Source of the DNA: JAWKZG01 sp041396125
GTDB taxonomy: Bacteria > Pseudomonadota > Gammaproteobacteria > Competibacterales > Competibacteraceae
Assembly: GCA_041396125.1 (NCBI GenBank)
Contig: JAWKZG010000011.1
Coordinates: forward strand, 124,001-188,000
Direction: 5' to 3'
DNA: 64,000 nucleotides
In this document: positions 18,564-27,675 of the stretch, one piece after another
How positions within the stretch are numbered: position 1 is the first letter of the stretch
How the letters are laid out: every line of letters starts with the position of its first letter
Program-made: the position numbers and the translations under genes
The notes under the pieces: generated by a model
What the model was told of the DNA's origin: nothing
Databases searched by the model: none
Seen by the model: the letters and a program-made list of their open reading frames with translations, nothing else

Positions 18564-19019
18564 TCATTTCAGGGCAAACAGGGGTTGATCATATTCAACC
18601 GGCTGTCCGTCTTCGACCAGCACTTCGGCAATTACGCCATTCTGGTCAGCCTCCACCTGATTGAACATTTTCATTGCTTCAATGATGCCAATCGGATCGC
18701 CAATGCTGACACTCTGCCCCACATCGACCAGTGGCTTGGCACCCGGCGAGGCTGCCCGGTAAAAAGTCCCCACCATGGGTGATTTAAGCACTTTACGCGG
18801 CGGTGCAGCAGGCTCGCCAGGAGGAGGCTCGGCAGCGCCAGCCGGTCTGAATACAGTCGCAGGTGCTGTCAGGCTTGCTGCTGCCGGCGCGCCTGCTACG
18901 GCAGGATTATGCCCTTGACGGATGATCCGTACCGATTCTTCGCCTTCTTTTATTTCGATCTCAGCGATGCCGGATTCTTCCAATAATTCGATCAGTTTCT
19001 TGATTTTACGGATATCCAT
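18564..19019 (-). CDS. accB: acetyl-CoA carboxylase biotin carboxyl carrier protein
   Basis: Carries the biotin cofactor between AccC and the carboxyltransferase. The 151-residue product has the N-terminal helix MDIRKIKKLIELLEESGIAE, an Ala/Pro-rich linker and the biotinyl domain with the modified lysine in EAMKMFNQVEAD. 26 bases separate it from aroQ upstream. Confidence 0.98.
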   Translation of the reverse strand: MDIRKIKKLIELLEESGIAEIEIKEGEESVRIIRQGHNPAVAGAPAAASLTAPATVFRPAGAAEPPPGEPAAPPRKVLKSPMVGTFYRAASPGAKPLVDVGQSVSIGDPIGIIEAMKMFNQVEADQNGVIAEVLVEDGQPVEYDQPLFALK

Positions 19020-19045
19020 TTATTCTTCCCCTGCGCTGTTCCTAC

Positions 19046-19498
19046 TCAGGACTTGCCGTGCTTGTTCAGATAGTTCTCGGCCGCCTGTAAAGCCAGATCA
19101 TAGCCGAACGAGCCAAAACCACACATGACCCCGACCGCCACATCCGAAAAATACGAATGATGACGAAAAGCTTCGCGGCCAAAAACATTGGATAAATGCA
19201 ATTCGATGAATGGAATTGCAACGCCCAGCAGCGCATCACGTAAAGCCACACTGGTGTGGGTAAAGGCGGCCGGATTAATAACGATGAAATCCACTTGCTG
19301 CAAACGCGCCTGATGAATACGTTCGATCAGTTCATACTCAGCATTGCTCTGCAAAAAATCGAGCTGATGATGACGCACGGAAGCCCAGCGCTCGCAGTGC
19401 TGCCGAATATCGTCCAGAGTGGTCGAACCGTATACCGCCGGCTCGCGCGTACCGAGCAAATTTAAATTAGGTCCATTCAAGACCAGCAGTTTCGCCAT
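19046..19498 (-). CDS. aroQ: type II 3-dehydroquinate dehydratase
   Basis: Third step of the shikimate pathway. The 150-residue product begins MAKLLVLNGPNLNLLGTREP and contains INPAAFTHTSVALRDAL and a SNVFGREAFRHHSYFSDVA segment, the type II signatures. First gene of aroQ-accB-accC-prmA. The 171 bases upstream (19499-19669) presumably hold the operon promoter, but no box is convincing. Confidence 0.96.
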   Translation of the reverse strand: MAKLLVLNGPNLNLLGTREPAVYGSTTLDDIRQHCERWASVRHHQLDFLQSNAEYELIERIHQARLQQVDFIVINPAAFTHTSVALRDALLGVAIPFIELHLSNVFGREAFRHHSYFSDVAVGVMCGFGSFGYDLALQAAENYLNKHGKS

Positions 19499-19669
19499 GC
19501 TTCAATCCCATAAGCGGATGAGTTAACAGGCTGCTGATTGTGCCGAAAGCACTGTGAATTGTCTATACAAAACAGACCAGATCGCGACAGATCGCCGCAA
19601 GATACAGAACGTTAACGGCTTATTACCAAGTTGTAAGCTATGCCAATTAAAAATAATCAGCGCCTGAAA

Positions 19670-22060
19670 TCACGCAGTAATAAGTTTAGCATCCTGTTGC
19701 AACAGATCATTAACGGCTTGCGGCAGACCGGGACTACGCAGATCAACGCTCACCCGTAAAGCACGCAAGCCTTGCAAACCTTGCAAAGCTTCCAGGGCGA
19801 GATCCTCAACCGGCTCCAACAAATACCCCTGGTACTGTAAAAATTCGATATAGCGCCGATACTCCCGTGCTTCTTCACTATGCGAATAGACAATCGCTAT
19901 TTTGCCGGGTTGCGTGAGCCGTTCAGTACCGTCGTTAACGAGCGCCTTGTCGATCCGTTTTTTCATGATTTCGTAGCGGATGTTGTAAGCACCTTCGACA
20001 ATAAAATCACGTTCGATTTCGCTGAACCGAACCGTCAGCGGGGTATTTTGCACCAGAATCAAATGCGTGGTTTCCAGCGGCACCAACAGGCTGGACTTGA
20101 GGGCATCACACAAGCGCGCGACTTCACAGGTGACGCGCAACTGCCATAACCGTAAATTACGCAGATACAGCAGATCAAAATTACCGTCCTCGACCATCGA
20201 GGCGCCCGCATAGATCATCATTTCCACACCATCGGTACAGGTTTTTTCAAAATAGTGCGGAAAGATATGCTGCGCATGCTGCTGCTCCTGATCCAGGAAC
20301 CGAGCCACACTGTCATTGATCCGGAGTACGCTTTGTTCGTACGCATGGCGTTGCTTGTGCACCATCCGATACTGCGGATCCAGTTGCGAATAATACACCT
20401 GCACAGCCTGCTGTACCTCTTCACCCAGCATGGCCAGTTGCTCGAACGCCGGTTCCAGCTCCATTCTGAAAAAGGTGTTCATGGTCATTTCGTCGCCGGA
20501 TCTCAGCCCTTTCTCCAGATTCTGCAAAAAACGCTCGATACGGAAATTGATTTCGTCGAGAATCGGCATCGCTTTTTGCGCGTGCGCACTGCCCAGCACC
20601 TTTTGCGCCAGCGAGAACTGGAGCCGGATATCGGATTCGATCGCCTCATTGCGAAACACGGATGAATCTTTTATGTCAGTCTGACTGAATAACGGATAGA
20701 CCTCGTTGAAAACGACCGGCTCCATCGCGTTGCCATCGCCTGACAAAATGGCATTCAGTGCCGCTTGTTGAAAACGCCACTCGACCGACTTATGCACAAT
20801 CGAAGTTTTTTGCTGGATGATTGTGCGTACATTTTCCTCCAGCAAGTGCTGGCTGTGTTTCAGGCCAAGTGTCGCTATACGGGCCATATCACTCATTTTC
20901 AAAGCGATATCGGAATGATCCACGCCCCGGTCCGGGAAATCCAGCTGCAGCACACCAACGGGACGTTTATCATCGTACAGTGGCAATAACAACAGACTGC
21001 CGACACCGTCTTCCTGTAGCAGACGATGCAGCGGGTTCTCGGGGTTCAGCGCAGCGACATCACTGACAGAGTAGAAATCCGCTGTCTGACGTTTTGCCTC
21101 CACATAAACACTGCCCGCCAGCTCGTTATAGGTAAAATGATGCGAATTACTGATTAAACAGCCTGCCGCACCATGGCAGTCCGGCCGGATCAGAAAAATT
21201 TTGTCGCCCTGTTTACCCAGCAAACGGACCTTGATGTCACTGCGACCCAGCAGATCCCGCACACTCTCATTGAGCAAGCGCATACCCTGCAGGGAAATCA
21301 GGGAGGTGCCATTGGTTAAGGTTTTATACAGATTCGATACTACTTCACGCTGAGTGATATCGACCGCACGAACAATAATCACGCCATTCAGTTCATACTC
21401 TTCTGGTCGGATTATTTGTCGCCAGACCGCCATGTCCAGAATGTTTTGCTGCAGTTTCTCAATCTCTTTGGACTTGAGTTTCCTGTCCTGCCCCTGCCGC
21501 CTGTTGATTTCGAGATACTGGCAATCGAAATAAAACTGATAATAGCGCTGAACTCCGGTATGAGTGTCCTCAGTGACTATTATTGGATGCTTTTCAAAGT
21601 CGAGATCAAGTCCGAAATAGCGTCGGGCTATAGAGATATAAGCATGCAATTCACGGCTGCTGTAAAAACGATCCGACTCCATGATGGGCCGTCCTTTCAG
21701 CTTCCCGTCCCGATCCAGCAGCAGATCCTTAAACGCCGCCGTGGTATAGATGAAATCGTAATAATAGGGTCGCATGACAGCGGCCAGATTGCGCCGGTCT
21801 TCGCTGCAGGACATTACTGACGCCAGCACCATTTCGACCAGAGGCCGGGCCTGCTCACTGCGCAGATACGCTGTACTTTCCGATGCTTCAAACAGTTCCG
21901 GCTGCTCGTGTTCCAGTGCCAGAACATCCTGGGCAAACCCGGCCAGCAACGGATGCACGCCGGCATTAGTCTGCCATGTTTTTAGGACAGGCCGCAGGCT
22001 AACCTTGCTCGGGAAAGGAAAATCCTTTGAATTGAAAGGGTCAGTAACACCTTGAACCAT
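19670..22060 (-). CDS. GAF-domain protein of unknown function
   Basis: I chose ATG 22060 (MVQGVTDPFNSKDFPFP, 796 residues), with a GAGG about 10 bases upstream; the open frame extends to 22144 without support. Residues 1-235 are mixed helical sequence. Residues about 250-400 look like a GAF sensor domain (LYKTLTNGTSLISL, DGVGSLLLLPLYDDKRPVGV). Near residue 462 stands TDIKDSSVFRNEAIESDI, followed by a long, largely helical C-terminal half. I see no enzyme motif, transmembrane segment or DNA-binding motif. It forms no obvious operon with its neighbours. Homologues should exist, but I cannot name a function. Confidence 0.75.
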   Translation of the reverse strand: MVQGVTDPFNSKDFPFPSKVSLRPVLKTWQTNAGVHPLLAGFAQDVLALEHEQPELFEASESTAYLRSEQARPLVEMVLASVMSCSEDRRNLAAVMRPYYYDFIYTTAAFKDLLLDRDGKLKGRPIMESDRFYSSRELHAYISIARRYFGLDLDFEKHPIIVTEDTHTGVQRYYQFYFDCQYLEINRRQGQDRKLKSKEIEKLQQNILDMAVWRQIIRPEEYELNGVIIVRAVDITQREVVSNLYKTLTNGTSLISLQGMRLLNESVRDLLGRSDIKVRLLGKQGDKIFLIRPDCHGAAGCLISNSHHFTYNELAGSVYVEAKRQTADFYSVSDVAALNPENPLHRLLQEDGVGSLLLLPLYDDKRPVGVLQLDFPDRGVDHSDIALKMSDMARIATLGLKHSQHLLEENVRTIIQQKTSIVHKSVEWRFQQAALNAILSGDGNAMEPVVFNEVYPLFSQTDIKDSSVFRNEAIESDIRLQFSLAQKVLGSAHAQKAMPILDEINFRIERFLQNLEKGLRSGDEMTMNTFFRMELEPAFEQLAMLGEEVQQAVQVYYSQLDPQYRMVHKQRHAYEQSVLRINDSVARFLDQEQQHAQHIFPHYFEKTCTDGVEMMIYAGASMVEDGNFDLLYLRNLRLWQLRVTCEVARLCDALKSSLLVPLETTHLILVQNTPLTVRFSEIERDFIVEGAYNIRYEIMKKRIDKALVNDGTERLTQPGKIAIVYSHSEEAREYRRYIEFLQYQGYLLEPVEDLALEALQGLQGLRALRVSVDLRSPGLPQAVNDLLQQDAKLITA

Positions 22061-22161
22061 GATTGATGCCTCATTTAGCAAGGGCAAAAGCAGTGTATAC
22101 GTCATGGGCTTTACGCTGCACCGGCTCTTTCGTACCGCCGGCACTGCTGCCGCAGCAGTCG

Positions 22162-22587
22162 CTAACGCAATGCAACCCGCATGTTGACTTCACCACCCTG
22201 CAAAAATCGCAATGTCAGCGGAATCAACTGGCCACGTGTCAGCGGTCTGTTCACATCCAGCAACATCGCGTGCAGTCCGCCCGGCTCTAACCTGATTTTC
22301 ATACCCGCAGGTAAATCGATTCCGGCTACCGGCCGGGTTTGCAATACAGAGCGGACAGTCACATGGGTCTTTAGTTCGGCGCGCCCTGCCACCGGTGAGC
22401 TCATTCCGATCAGACGATTACCGGATTTACTGGTTAATGTCATATAAATCGCGATGGTGCCATCGCTTTGCAGCTGTCCCCAGGCATCGTCAACACCAAC
22501 ACCGGCGCTATCTTGCGCCAGCACTGGCAGCCACCAGCAGCACAGCACCAAACCCAGCCAGATCCGTCGAACCATGACAGCATTCAC
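22162..22587 (-). CDS. PCuAC-like periplasmic protein with altered copper ligands
   Basis: A 141-residue secreted protein (signal peptide ending WWLPVLA) of the PCuAC/DUF461 copper-chaperone family, which helps load copper into cytochrome oxidase. The frame starts at GTG 22587, right after the DAHP synthase stop; ATG 22575 is an alternative. The family ligand set is H, M and HxM. The HxM is kept (LHAM), but the first histidine is replaced in the ELKTH segment and the VM(K/R)M segment reads VLQT. It may bind copper weakly or have another role. Confidence 0.75.
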   Translation of the reverse strand: MNAVMVRRIWLGLVLCCWWLPVLAQDSAGVGVDDAWGQLQSDGTIAIYMTLTSKSGNRLIGMSSPVAGRAELKTHVTVRSVLQTRPVAGIDLPAGMKIRLEPGGLHAMLLDVNRPLTRGQLIPLTLRFLQGGEVNMRVALR

Positions 22588-24024
22588 TCAGCTGGCAAGC
22601 GCAACGTCAGCACTGCCGTTCAGCTGTTCGGAGCGCTCACGCTTCAGCTCTTCGGCCAGCAGAAAGGCCAGTTCCAGCGATTGGGCCGCATTCAGCCGCG
22701 GATCGCAGTGGGTATGATAACGATCCGCCAGCCCGTCGTCGGTGATATCGAACAGACCGCCCGTGCACTCGGTCACGTTCTGCCCCGTCATCTCGATATG
22801 AATGCCGCCGGCATACGTGCCTTCGGCGCGATGTACCGCGAAAAACTGCCGCACCTCAGCCAGCACCCGATCAAACGGCCGGGTTTTATAACCACTGGAC
22901 GATTTAATCGTGTTGCCGTGCATCGGATCACAGGACCAGCCCACTTTATAGCCCTCCCGCTGCACCGCCCGCAGCAGCGGCGGCAGGCCGGCTTCGACAT
23001 TATCCGCCCCCATACGCACTATCAGGGTCAAACGACCAGGGGTATTATCCGGGTTCAGCGTCTCGATCAGACGCAGTAAGCCATCCGGCTGCAGCGAAGG
23101 CCCGCATTTCAGCCCCAGCGGATTACAGATGCCACGGGCGAATTCAATATGTGCCCCATCCGGATCACGGGTGCGGTCGCCGATCCAGACCATATGGGCA
23201 GAGCAGTCATACCAGCCGCCACGGGTGGAATCGACCCGCGTCAGCGCTTCCTCGTAGGGCAGCAGGAGCGCTTCGTGCGAGGTGTAAAACTCGGTTTCGC
23301 GGATCTGCGGTGTAGTTTGTGTGGTCAACCCGCAAGCGGCCATGAACGCCAGTGTTTCGCTGAGCCGGTCAGCCAGATGGCTGTAGCGTTCGGCTTCCGG
23401 GGTGGCGCTGATAAAATCCAGCGTCCAGCGATGCACCTGATGCAGATCGGCATAGCCGCCCTGGGCAAACGCTCGCAGCAAATTCAAGGTGGCTGAGGCC
23501 TGACTGTAAGCAGTGACCATGCGCTGCGGGTCCGGCTGACGGGCAGCCGCATCGAAGGCCAGTCCGTTGACAATATCGCCGCGATAAATCGGCAATTCAA
23601 CGCCAGCCTGTGTTTCAGTGGGATTGGAGCGTGGTTTGGCAAACTGTCCGGCCAGCCGGCCGACCTTGATCACCGGGCAGGCGGCACCGAAGGTCAGCAC
23701 AATCGCCATTTGCAGCAACACACGAAAGGTGTCACGAATGGTATTGGCCCCGAACTCGGCGAAACTTTCCGCACAATCGCCGCCCTGCAGCAGAAAGGCC
23801 CGACCTTCAGCCACATCGGCCAAAGCGGCGCGCAAACGCCGGGCTTCACCGGCAAAAACCAGCGGCGGATAAGTACGCAGAGTTTGCTCGGCGCTTTGCA
23901 ACGCTGCGGCGTCTGGATAATCAGGCAACTGCTGCACCGGTTTGCTGCGCCAGCTGTCCGGTGTCCAGTCCAGCGGTGATGGGTTTTGCGGGGTGTGCTT
24001 TGGTGCGGGGCTTTGAGTATTCAT
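22588..24024 (-). CDS. class II 3-deoxy-7-phosphoheptulonate synthase
   Basis: Entry step to the shikimate pathway, joining PEP and erythrose 4-phosphate. The 478-residue product is of the plant-like class II type, with LLQGGDCAESFAEF, IKVGRLAGQFAKPRS, WIGDRTRDPDGAHIEFARGI, KCGPSL and DPMHGNT. It lies about 5 kb from aroQ on the same strand. No regulatory ACT domain is visible. Confidence 0.95.
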   Translation of the reverse strand: MNTQSPAPKHTPQNPSPLDWTPDSWRSKPVQQLPDYPDAAALQSAEQTLRTYPPLVFAGEARRLRAALADVAEGRAFLLQGGDCAESFAEFGANTIRDTFRVLLQMAIVLTFGAACPVIKVGRLAGQFAKPRSNPTETQAGVELPIYRGDIVNGLAFDAAARQPDPQRMVTAYSQASATLNLLRAFAQGGYADLHQVHRWTLDFISATPEAERYSHLADRLSETLAFMAACGLTTQTTPQIRETEFYTSHEALLLPYEEALTRVDSTRGGWYDCSAHMVWIGDRTRDPDGAHIEFARGICNPLGLKCGPSLQPDGLLRLIETLNPDNTPGRLTLIVRMGADNVEAGLPPLLRAVQREGYKVGWSCDPMHGNTIKSSSGYKTRPFDRVLAEVRQFFAVHRAEGTYAGGIHIEMTGQNVTECTGGLFDITDDGLADRYHTHCDPRLNAAQSLELAFLLAEELKRERSEQLNGSADVALAS

Positions 24025-24157
24025 AAATGCCTAAAATGCCTAAATTATGCCAAACAGCAATCAAGTTGATCAGGGCCGCACATTGTATAGCAAACACGCC
24101 TCGGAACGCAGGCCCAAAATCACCGTAACGGGCCTGCCTGCTACCGAGGCTATGCTC

Positions 24158-25120
24158 TCAATCCGCTGCCAGACTCGCTAACCATTCGTCATCGGAGCCT
24201 TCCGGAATTTCCTCAAACAGGTAGGTCGACAGGTAACGCTCGCCGGTATCGGGCAGCATGGCGAGTATGACTGCACCGGGCTCAGCCTTTTCCGCTGTTC
24301 GCAGCGCCGCCGCCAGCGTGCCACCAGCAGACAGACCCACAAAAATGCCTTCTTCCCGCGCCAGCCGTAAGGCCATATTTTTGCTTTCCTCATCGGTTAC
24401 GGGCACCAGCTCGTCGTATACCTCACGATTCAGCACATCAGGTATGAAATCCGGCGTCCAGCCCTGAATCTTGTGCGGTTTCCACTCGTCACCTGCCAGC
24501 AGGGAAGCGGCCGCAGGCTCTGTGGCAATGATTTTGGTATCGGGCCGGGCCAGCTTAAGCATTTCCCCCGCGCCGGTCATGGTGCCACCGGTGCCCCAGC
24601 CCGTCACCCAGTAATCAAGCCGACGACCAGCGAAATCGCTCAAAATTTCAGGCCCGGTGGTGTTGCGGTGATAAGCCGGATTGGCCGGGTTTTCAAACTG
24701 GCGGGCCAGAAACCAGCCGTGTTTGGCGGCCAGTTCTTCCGCAGCCCGCACCATGCCGCTGCCACGCTCAGCCGCCGGTGTCAGGATAACTTTCGCTCCC
24801 AGCGCACGCATGATCTTGCGCCGTTCGATGGAAAACGTTTCGACCATGGTGGCGACAAACGGATAGCCCTTCGCGGCACAAACCATGGCCAGCGCAATCC
24901 CGGTATTTCCCGAGGTGGCTTCTACTACGGTCTGGCCGGGTTTGAGGGTGCCGCGCTGCTCGGCATCGGTGATAATGGCATAAGCCAGCCGGTCCTTGAC
25001 TGAAGCCATAGGGTTGAACGCCTCGACTTTCACATACAGCGTGACATGTGCAGGCGCAATACGGTTAAGCTTGACCACGGGCGTATTGCCGATGGTATCG
25101 AGTATGCTGTCGTAAATCAT
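24158..25120 (-). CDS. cysK: cysteine synthase A (O-acetylserine sulfhydrylase)
   Basis: PLP enzyme making cysteine from O-acetylserine and sulfide. I chose ATG 25120 (MIYDSILDTIGNTPVVKLNR, 320 residues), with GGGGA 8 bases upstream; the frame opens to 25189 without family sequence. The PLP lysine is in SVKDRLA, with VEATSGNTGIA and GTGGTMTGAG for substrate and phosphate binding. The C-terminus DTGERYLSTYLF fits CysK better than CysM. Confidence 0.92.
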   Translation of the reverse strand: MIYDSILDTIGNTPVVKLNRIAPAHVTLYVKVEAFNPMASVKDRLAYAIITDAEQRGTLKPGQTVVEATSGNTGIALAMVCAAKGYPFVATMVETFSIERRKIMRALGAKVILTPAAERGSGMVRAAEELAAKHGWFLARQFENPANPAYHRNTTGPEILSDFAGRRLDYWVTGWGTGGTMTGAGEMLKLARPDTKIIATEPAAASLLAGDEWKPHKIQGWTPDFIPDVLNREVYDELVPVTDEESKNMALRLAREEGIFVGLSAGGTLAAALRTAEKAEPGAVILAMLPDTGERYLSTYLFEEIPEGSDDEWLASLAAD

Positions 25121-25268
25121 AATGTCCCCAGTTTTGGATCTCGGCTGGACCAGCCAGCCTGGTTTGAATAAATTTGCACAGAACAACAACGCTAACCATT
25201 AATAGTAGCTTGAAATCAACAAACCTTCGCCCCGTTACTTAATCACCCGATCACCTGGAACAAGCACC

Positions 25269-26447
25269 ATGAAAATAACACGTATCGAAATTTATCCTTT
25301 GCAGGCCCAACTGGAGGAGCCTTTTGGCTGGTCACAGCGCTGGACTGATCAACGCGCCACGGTAGTGGTCAAGATCATGACCGATGACGGCTGCACGGGC
25401 TGGGGTGAAACCAGCGATCTGGACGCCCTGCGCCGGTTGGCACCGTTATTGATCGGTGAAAATCCGCTGCGAACCGAGGCCTTATGGAACAAACTCTATT
25501 TAGCCAGTTATCAGGATCACGCCTTTGCCGGGCCTAATATGTCCGCTATCAGCGCGTTCGATATCGCTTTGTGGGATCTGCGCGGTCAGGCAAGCGGGTA
25601 ACCTCTGCACGCGCTTTTGGGCGGCGCGCTGCACGACAAGATTACGGTGTATGCGACCGGTCTTTATTATCGGGGCGATGACTTCCCCGACAAGCTGAGC
25701 GCCGAGGCCATGGGCTATGCTGAAGCGGGCTTTACCGGCATGAAAATGAAAGTCGGTGGCCAGACAGTGCGACAGGATATCCGTCGGGTGCGGCATTTAC
25801 GCCAGCTGCTTGGCCCGGCTATCAATCTGATGATAGATGCCAATGAGGCTTACGACGCCCGCACCGCAAGCTATGTGGCACAGACCCTGGCTGATTGCGA
25901 TCTGGCCTGGTTTGAAGAGCCCTGCGGTTCGTATGCTGACGCGGCCAATCTGGAAGTCAGACGCAACGCCCCGATGGCCATATCCGGCGGTGAAAGCCTG
26001 AAATCGCGCTGGGATTTTGCACCACGGCTGGCCAACCGGGTATTTGATATTATCCAGCCGGACATCATTTATGCGGGCGGAATTTCGGAACTGATCAAGA
26101 TCGCACACATGGCCAACGCCTTTGGCGTCAAGCTGAATCCGCACTTCTGGGGTACCGGCATCAGTCTGGCGGCGACACTGCATGTGGTCGCTACCCTGCC
26201 ACCACAAACGCCCAGCGTACAGCCCGAACCTTATGTCAATTTGCCGGTGGTCGAACTGGACAGCACGCCGCACCCGATCCGGGCTGAGCTCACCGATCCG
26301 GTATTCCGGCAAGTCAACAGCCAGCTCACGCTGCCACAGCAGCCCGGACTTGGCGTGAGCATCAATACCGAGATATTGCAGCGCTATGCAGCCAGCGCAC
26401 CGCTGGTTATCAGTGCCGTCACCAGCCTGCCCTCGCATGGCCGCTAG
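25269..26447 (+). pseudogene. mandelate racemase / muconate-lactonizing enzyme family gene with one in-frame stop
   Basis: Both halves lie in one frame, broken only by TAA at 25599-25601 where the family normally has the lysine of G-K-P (read here as SG-stop-PLHALLGG). All visible catalytic residues remain: the KxK pair in MKMKVGG, metal ligands in MIDANEAY, WFEEPC and SGGES, and the catalytic histidine in NPHFWGTGI. The full length would be about 392 residues. One base change from AAA would explain the stop. The lack of any other damage suggests a recent mutation or a base-call error. Substrate unknown. Confidence 0.85.
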
Positions 26448-26471
26448 TCATTCGCTATAAAAAGCCGCCAT

Positions 26472-26504
26472 AAAAAAAGGGCCGCTGCTTAGGCGACCCT
26501 TTTT
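26472..26504. terminator. bidirectional intrinsic terminator
   Basis: A-run, then a GGGCCGC / GCGACCC stem with one mismatch and a 7-base loop, then a T-run. It can stop transcription from the enolase-family gene on the plus strand and from the Lpp-like gene on the minus strand, which converge here. Confidence 0.8.
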
Positions 26505-26527
26505 CCATAACAGCTTACCTGGCTGAA

Positions 26528-26767
26528 TTATTTCAACATGGAGCGCTTGAACATCCGATTGATACGCTCGTCGGTGGCCTGGCTCATCTGCATGGCCTGC
26601 TGGGCAATGGATTTAGCCTCATCGGCTGTGCCTTTGGCCATTTGCGCATCCGCTTGTGCCTGCTCGGCAATAGAGCGAACCGCCGCCAGATCATCAGTGC
26701 TCACGCAACCTGTAGCCAGGATAATACCTGCAACCACTCCGGAAATTTTTAGAAATTGCTTGCTCAT
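26528..26767 (-). CDS. Lpp/OprI-like murein lipoprotein
   Basis: A 79-residue outer-membrane lipoprotein: signal peptide with lipobox LATGC (Cys21), then an alanine-rich helical region of about 50 residues with an Lpp-like heptad pattern (AEQAQADAQMAKGTADEAKS), ending in SMLK. A C-terminal lysine is the residue that L,D-transpeptidases attach to peptidoglycan in Lpp. An L,D-transpeptidase gene lies 244 bases upstream on the same strand. OprI/Lpp homology is inferred from pattern rather than identity. Confidence 0.85.
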   Translation of the reverse strand: MSKQFLKISGVVAGIILATGCVSTDDLAAVRSIAEQAQADAQMAKGTADEAKSIAQQAMQMSQATDERINRMFKRSMLK

Positions 26768-27011
26768 AATTAACTATACCCTTAGTTAAATCACTCAAAT
26801 CACTGCCGGAATGTTTACCTGCATCGCACATACTGAATTACATAATAAACTCAGTAATATGGATTCAGGAATCAGACCGGAATTTTGAACTTGTTGACTG
26901 TACCAGTCTACGCGTTATCCAGCATAGCTGGCATACCGTTCAGCAACGCTGACAGCTTGTTATCATAGCGCGCTTGCAATACAAGGTACATGGCCCGTCA
27001 AGTAAAAAAAA

Positions 27012-27590
27012 TCACCGAACCTCAACCCGTGTACCCGGTTTAACCCAGCGGGCCAGGCGGTGAATTTGCTCATTGGTCAAGGCGATACAGCCATTGGTCC
27101 AGTTGAAGTTCTCGTGCACCTCCGGATCACCTGCCCCGGTGCCATGCAGCCCGATATAACCGCCTAGCAGCGTATCCTGTGGAGGCCGTTCACCACGCGC
27201 CAGCGCCCGCTTGATACGCTGGTAGGTGCTTTCGTTGATGCGGCCATCGTAGTAAGCCAGTGTGGCATATTCCAGGTTTGGATAATTCAGTCCGATAAAC
27301 AAATCGAACCGGCTGGCGCGATTAAACCACCCCACCTGAAACGAGCCCAGTGGCGTGAGTTCATCGCCGCGGCGTTGTTTCAGGCCCGCGCCACGCACAC
27401 CCAGCGCGATATTATCAAACACGTCCAGTGGTCCTTCAGCACCGAATACAATCACTTTTTCAGCTTTAGTGTCGACCAGTAACCAGGGCTGGAACGCCAG
27501 CACCGTCCCAGGCATCAGCCACAGGCACAAAAAACCTATCCGCAGTATCCCGATACCTTGGTCCATCCAGCGCATTCTCACGTCTATCAT
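27012..27590 (-). CDS. L,D-transpeptidase (YkuD family)
   Basis: A 192-residue secreted or membrane-attached protein with an N-terminal hydrophobic segment (GFLCLWLMPGTVLA). The YkuD catalytic region is present: IGLHGTGAGDPE and NWTNGCIALTN, with the nucleophilic cysteine in NGC instead of the commoner HGC. Such enzymes make 3-3 cross-links or attach Lpp to the wall. It lies upstream of the Lpp-like gene on the same strand. Later methionines could serve as the start. Confidence 0.88.
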   Translation of the reverse strand: MIDVRMRWMDQGIGILRIGFLCLWLMPGTVLAFQPWLLVDTKAEKVIVFGAEGPLDVFDNIALGVRGAGLKQRRGDELTPLGSFQVGWFNRASRFDLFIGLNYPNLEYATLAYYDGRINESTYQRIKRALARGERPPQDTLLGGYIGLHGTGAGDPEVHENFNWTNGCIALTNEQIHRLARWVKPGTRVEVR

Positions 27591-27675
27591 ACCTTTCTTG
27601 CCACACTTGTCGGTTTAGCACAAAATTTGTTCAGCAGATGCCCACAATCAAGCCACAAAAACAGGAGGGGGTTTC

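Noticed and set aside
26768..27011. possible small gene or RNA between ldt and the Lpp-like gene
   Set aside because: No open frame with a ribosome-binding site and no clear terminator hairpin; treated as the Lpp promoter region.
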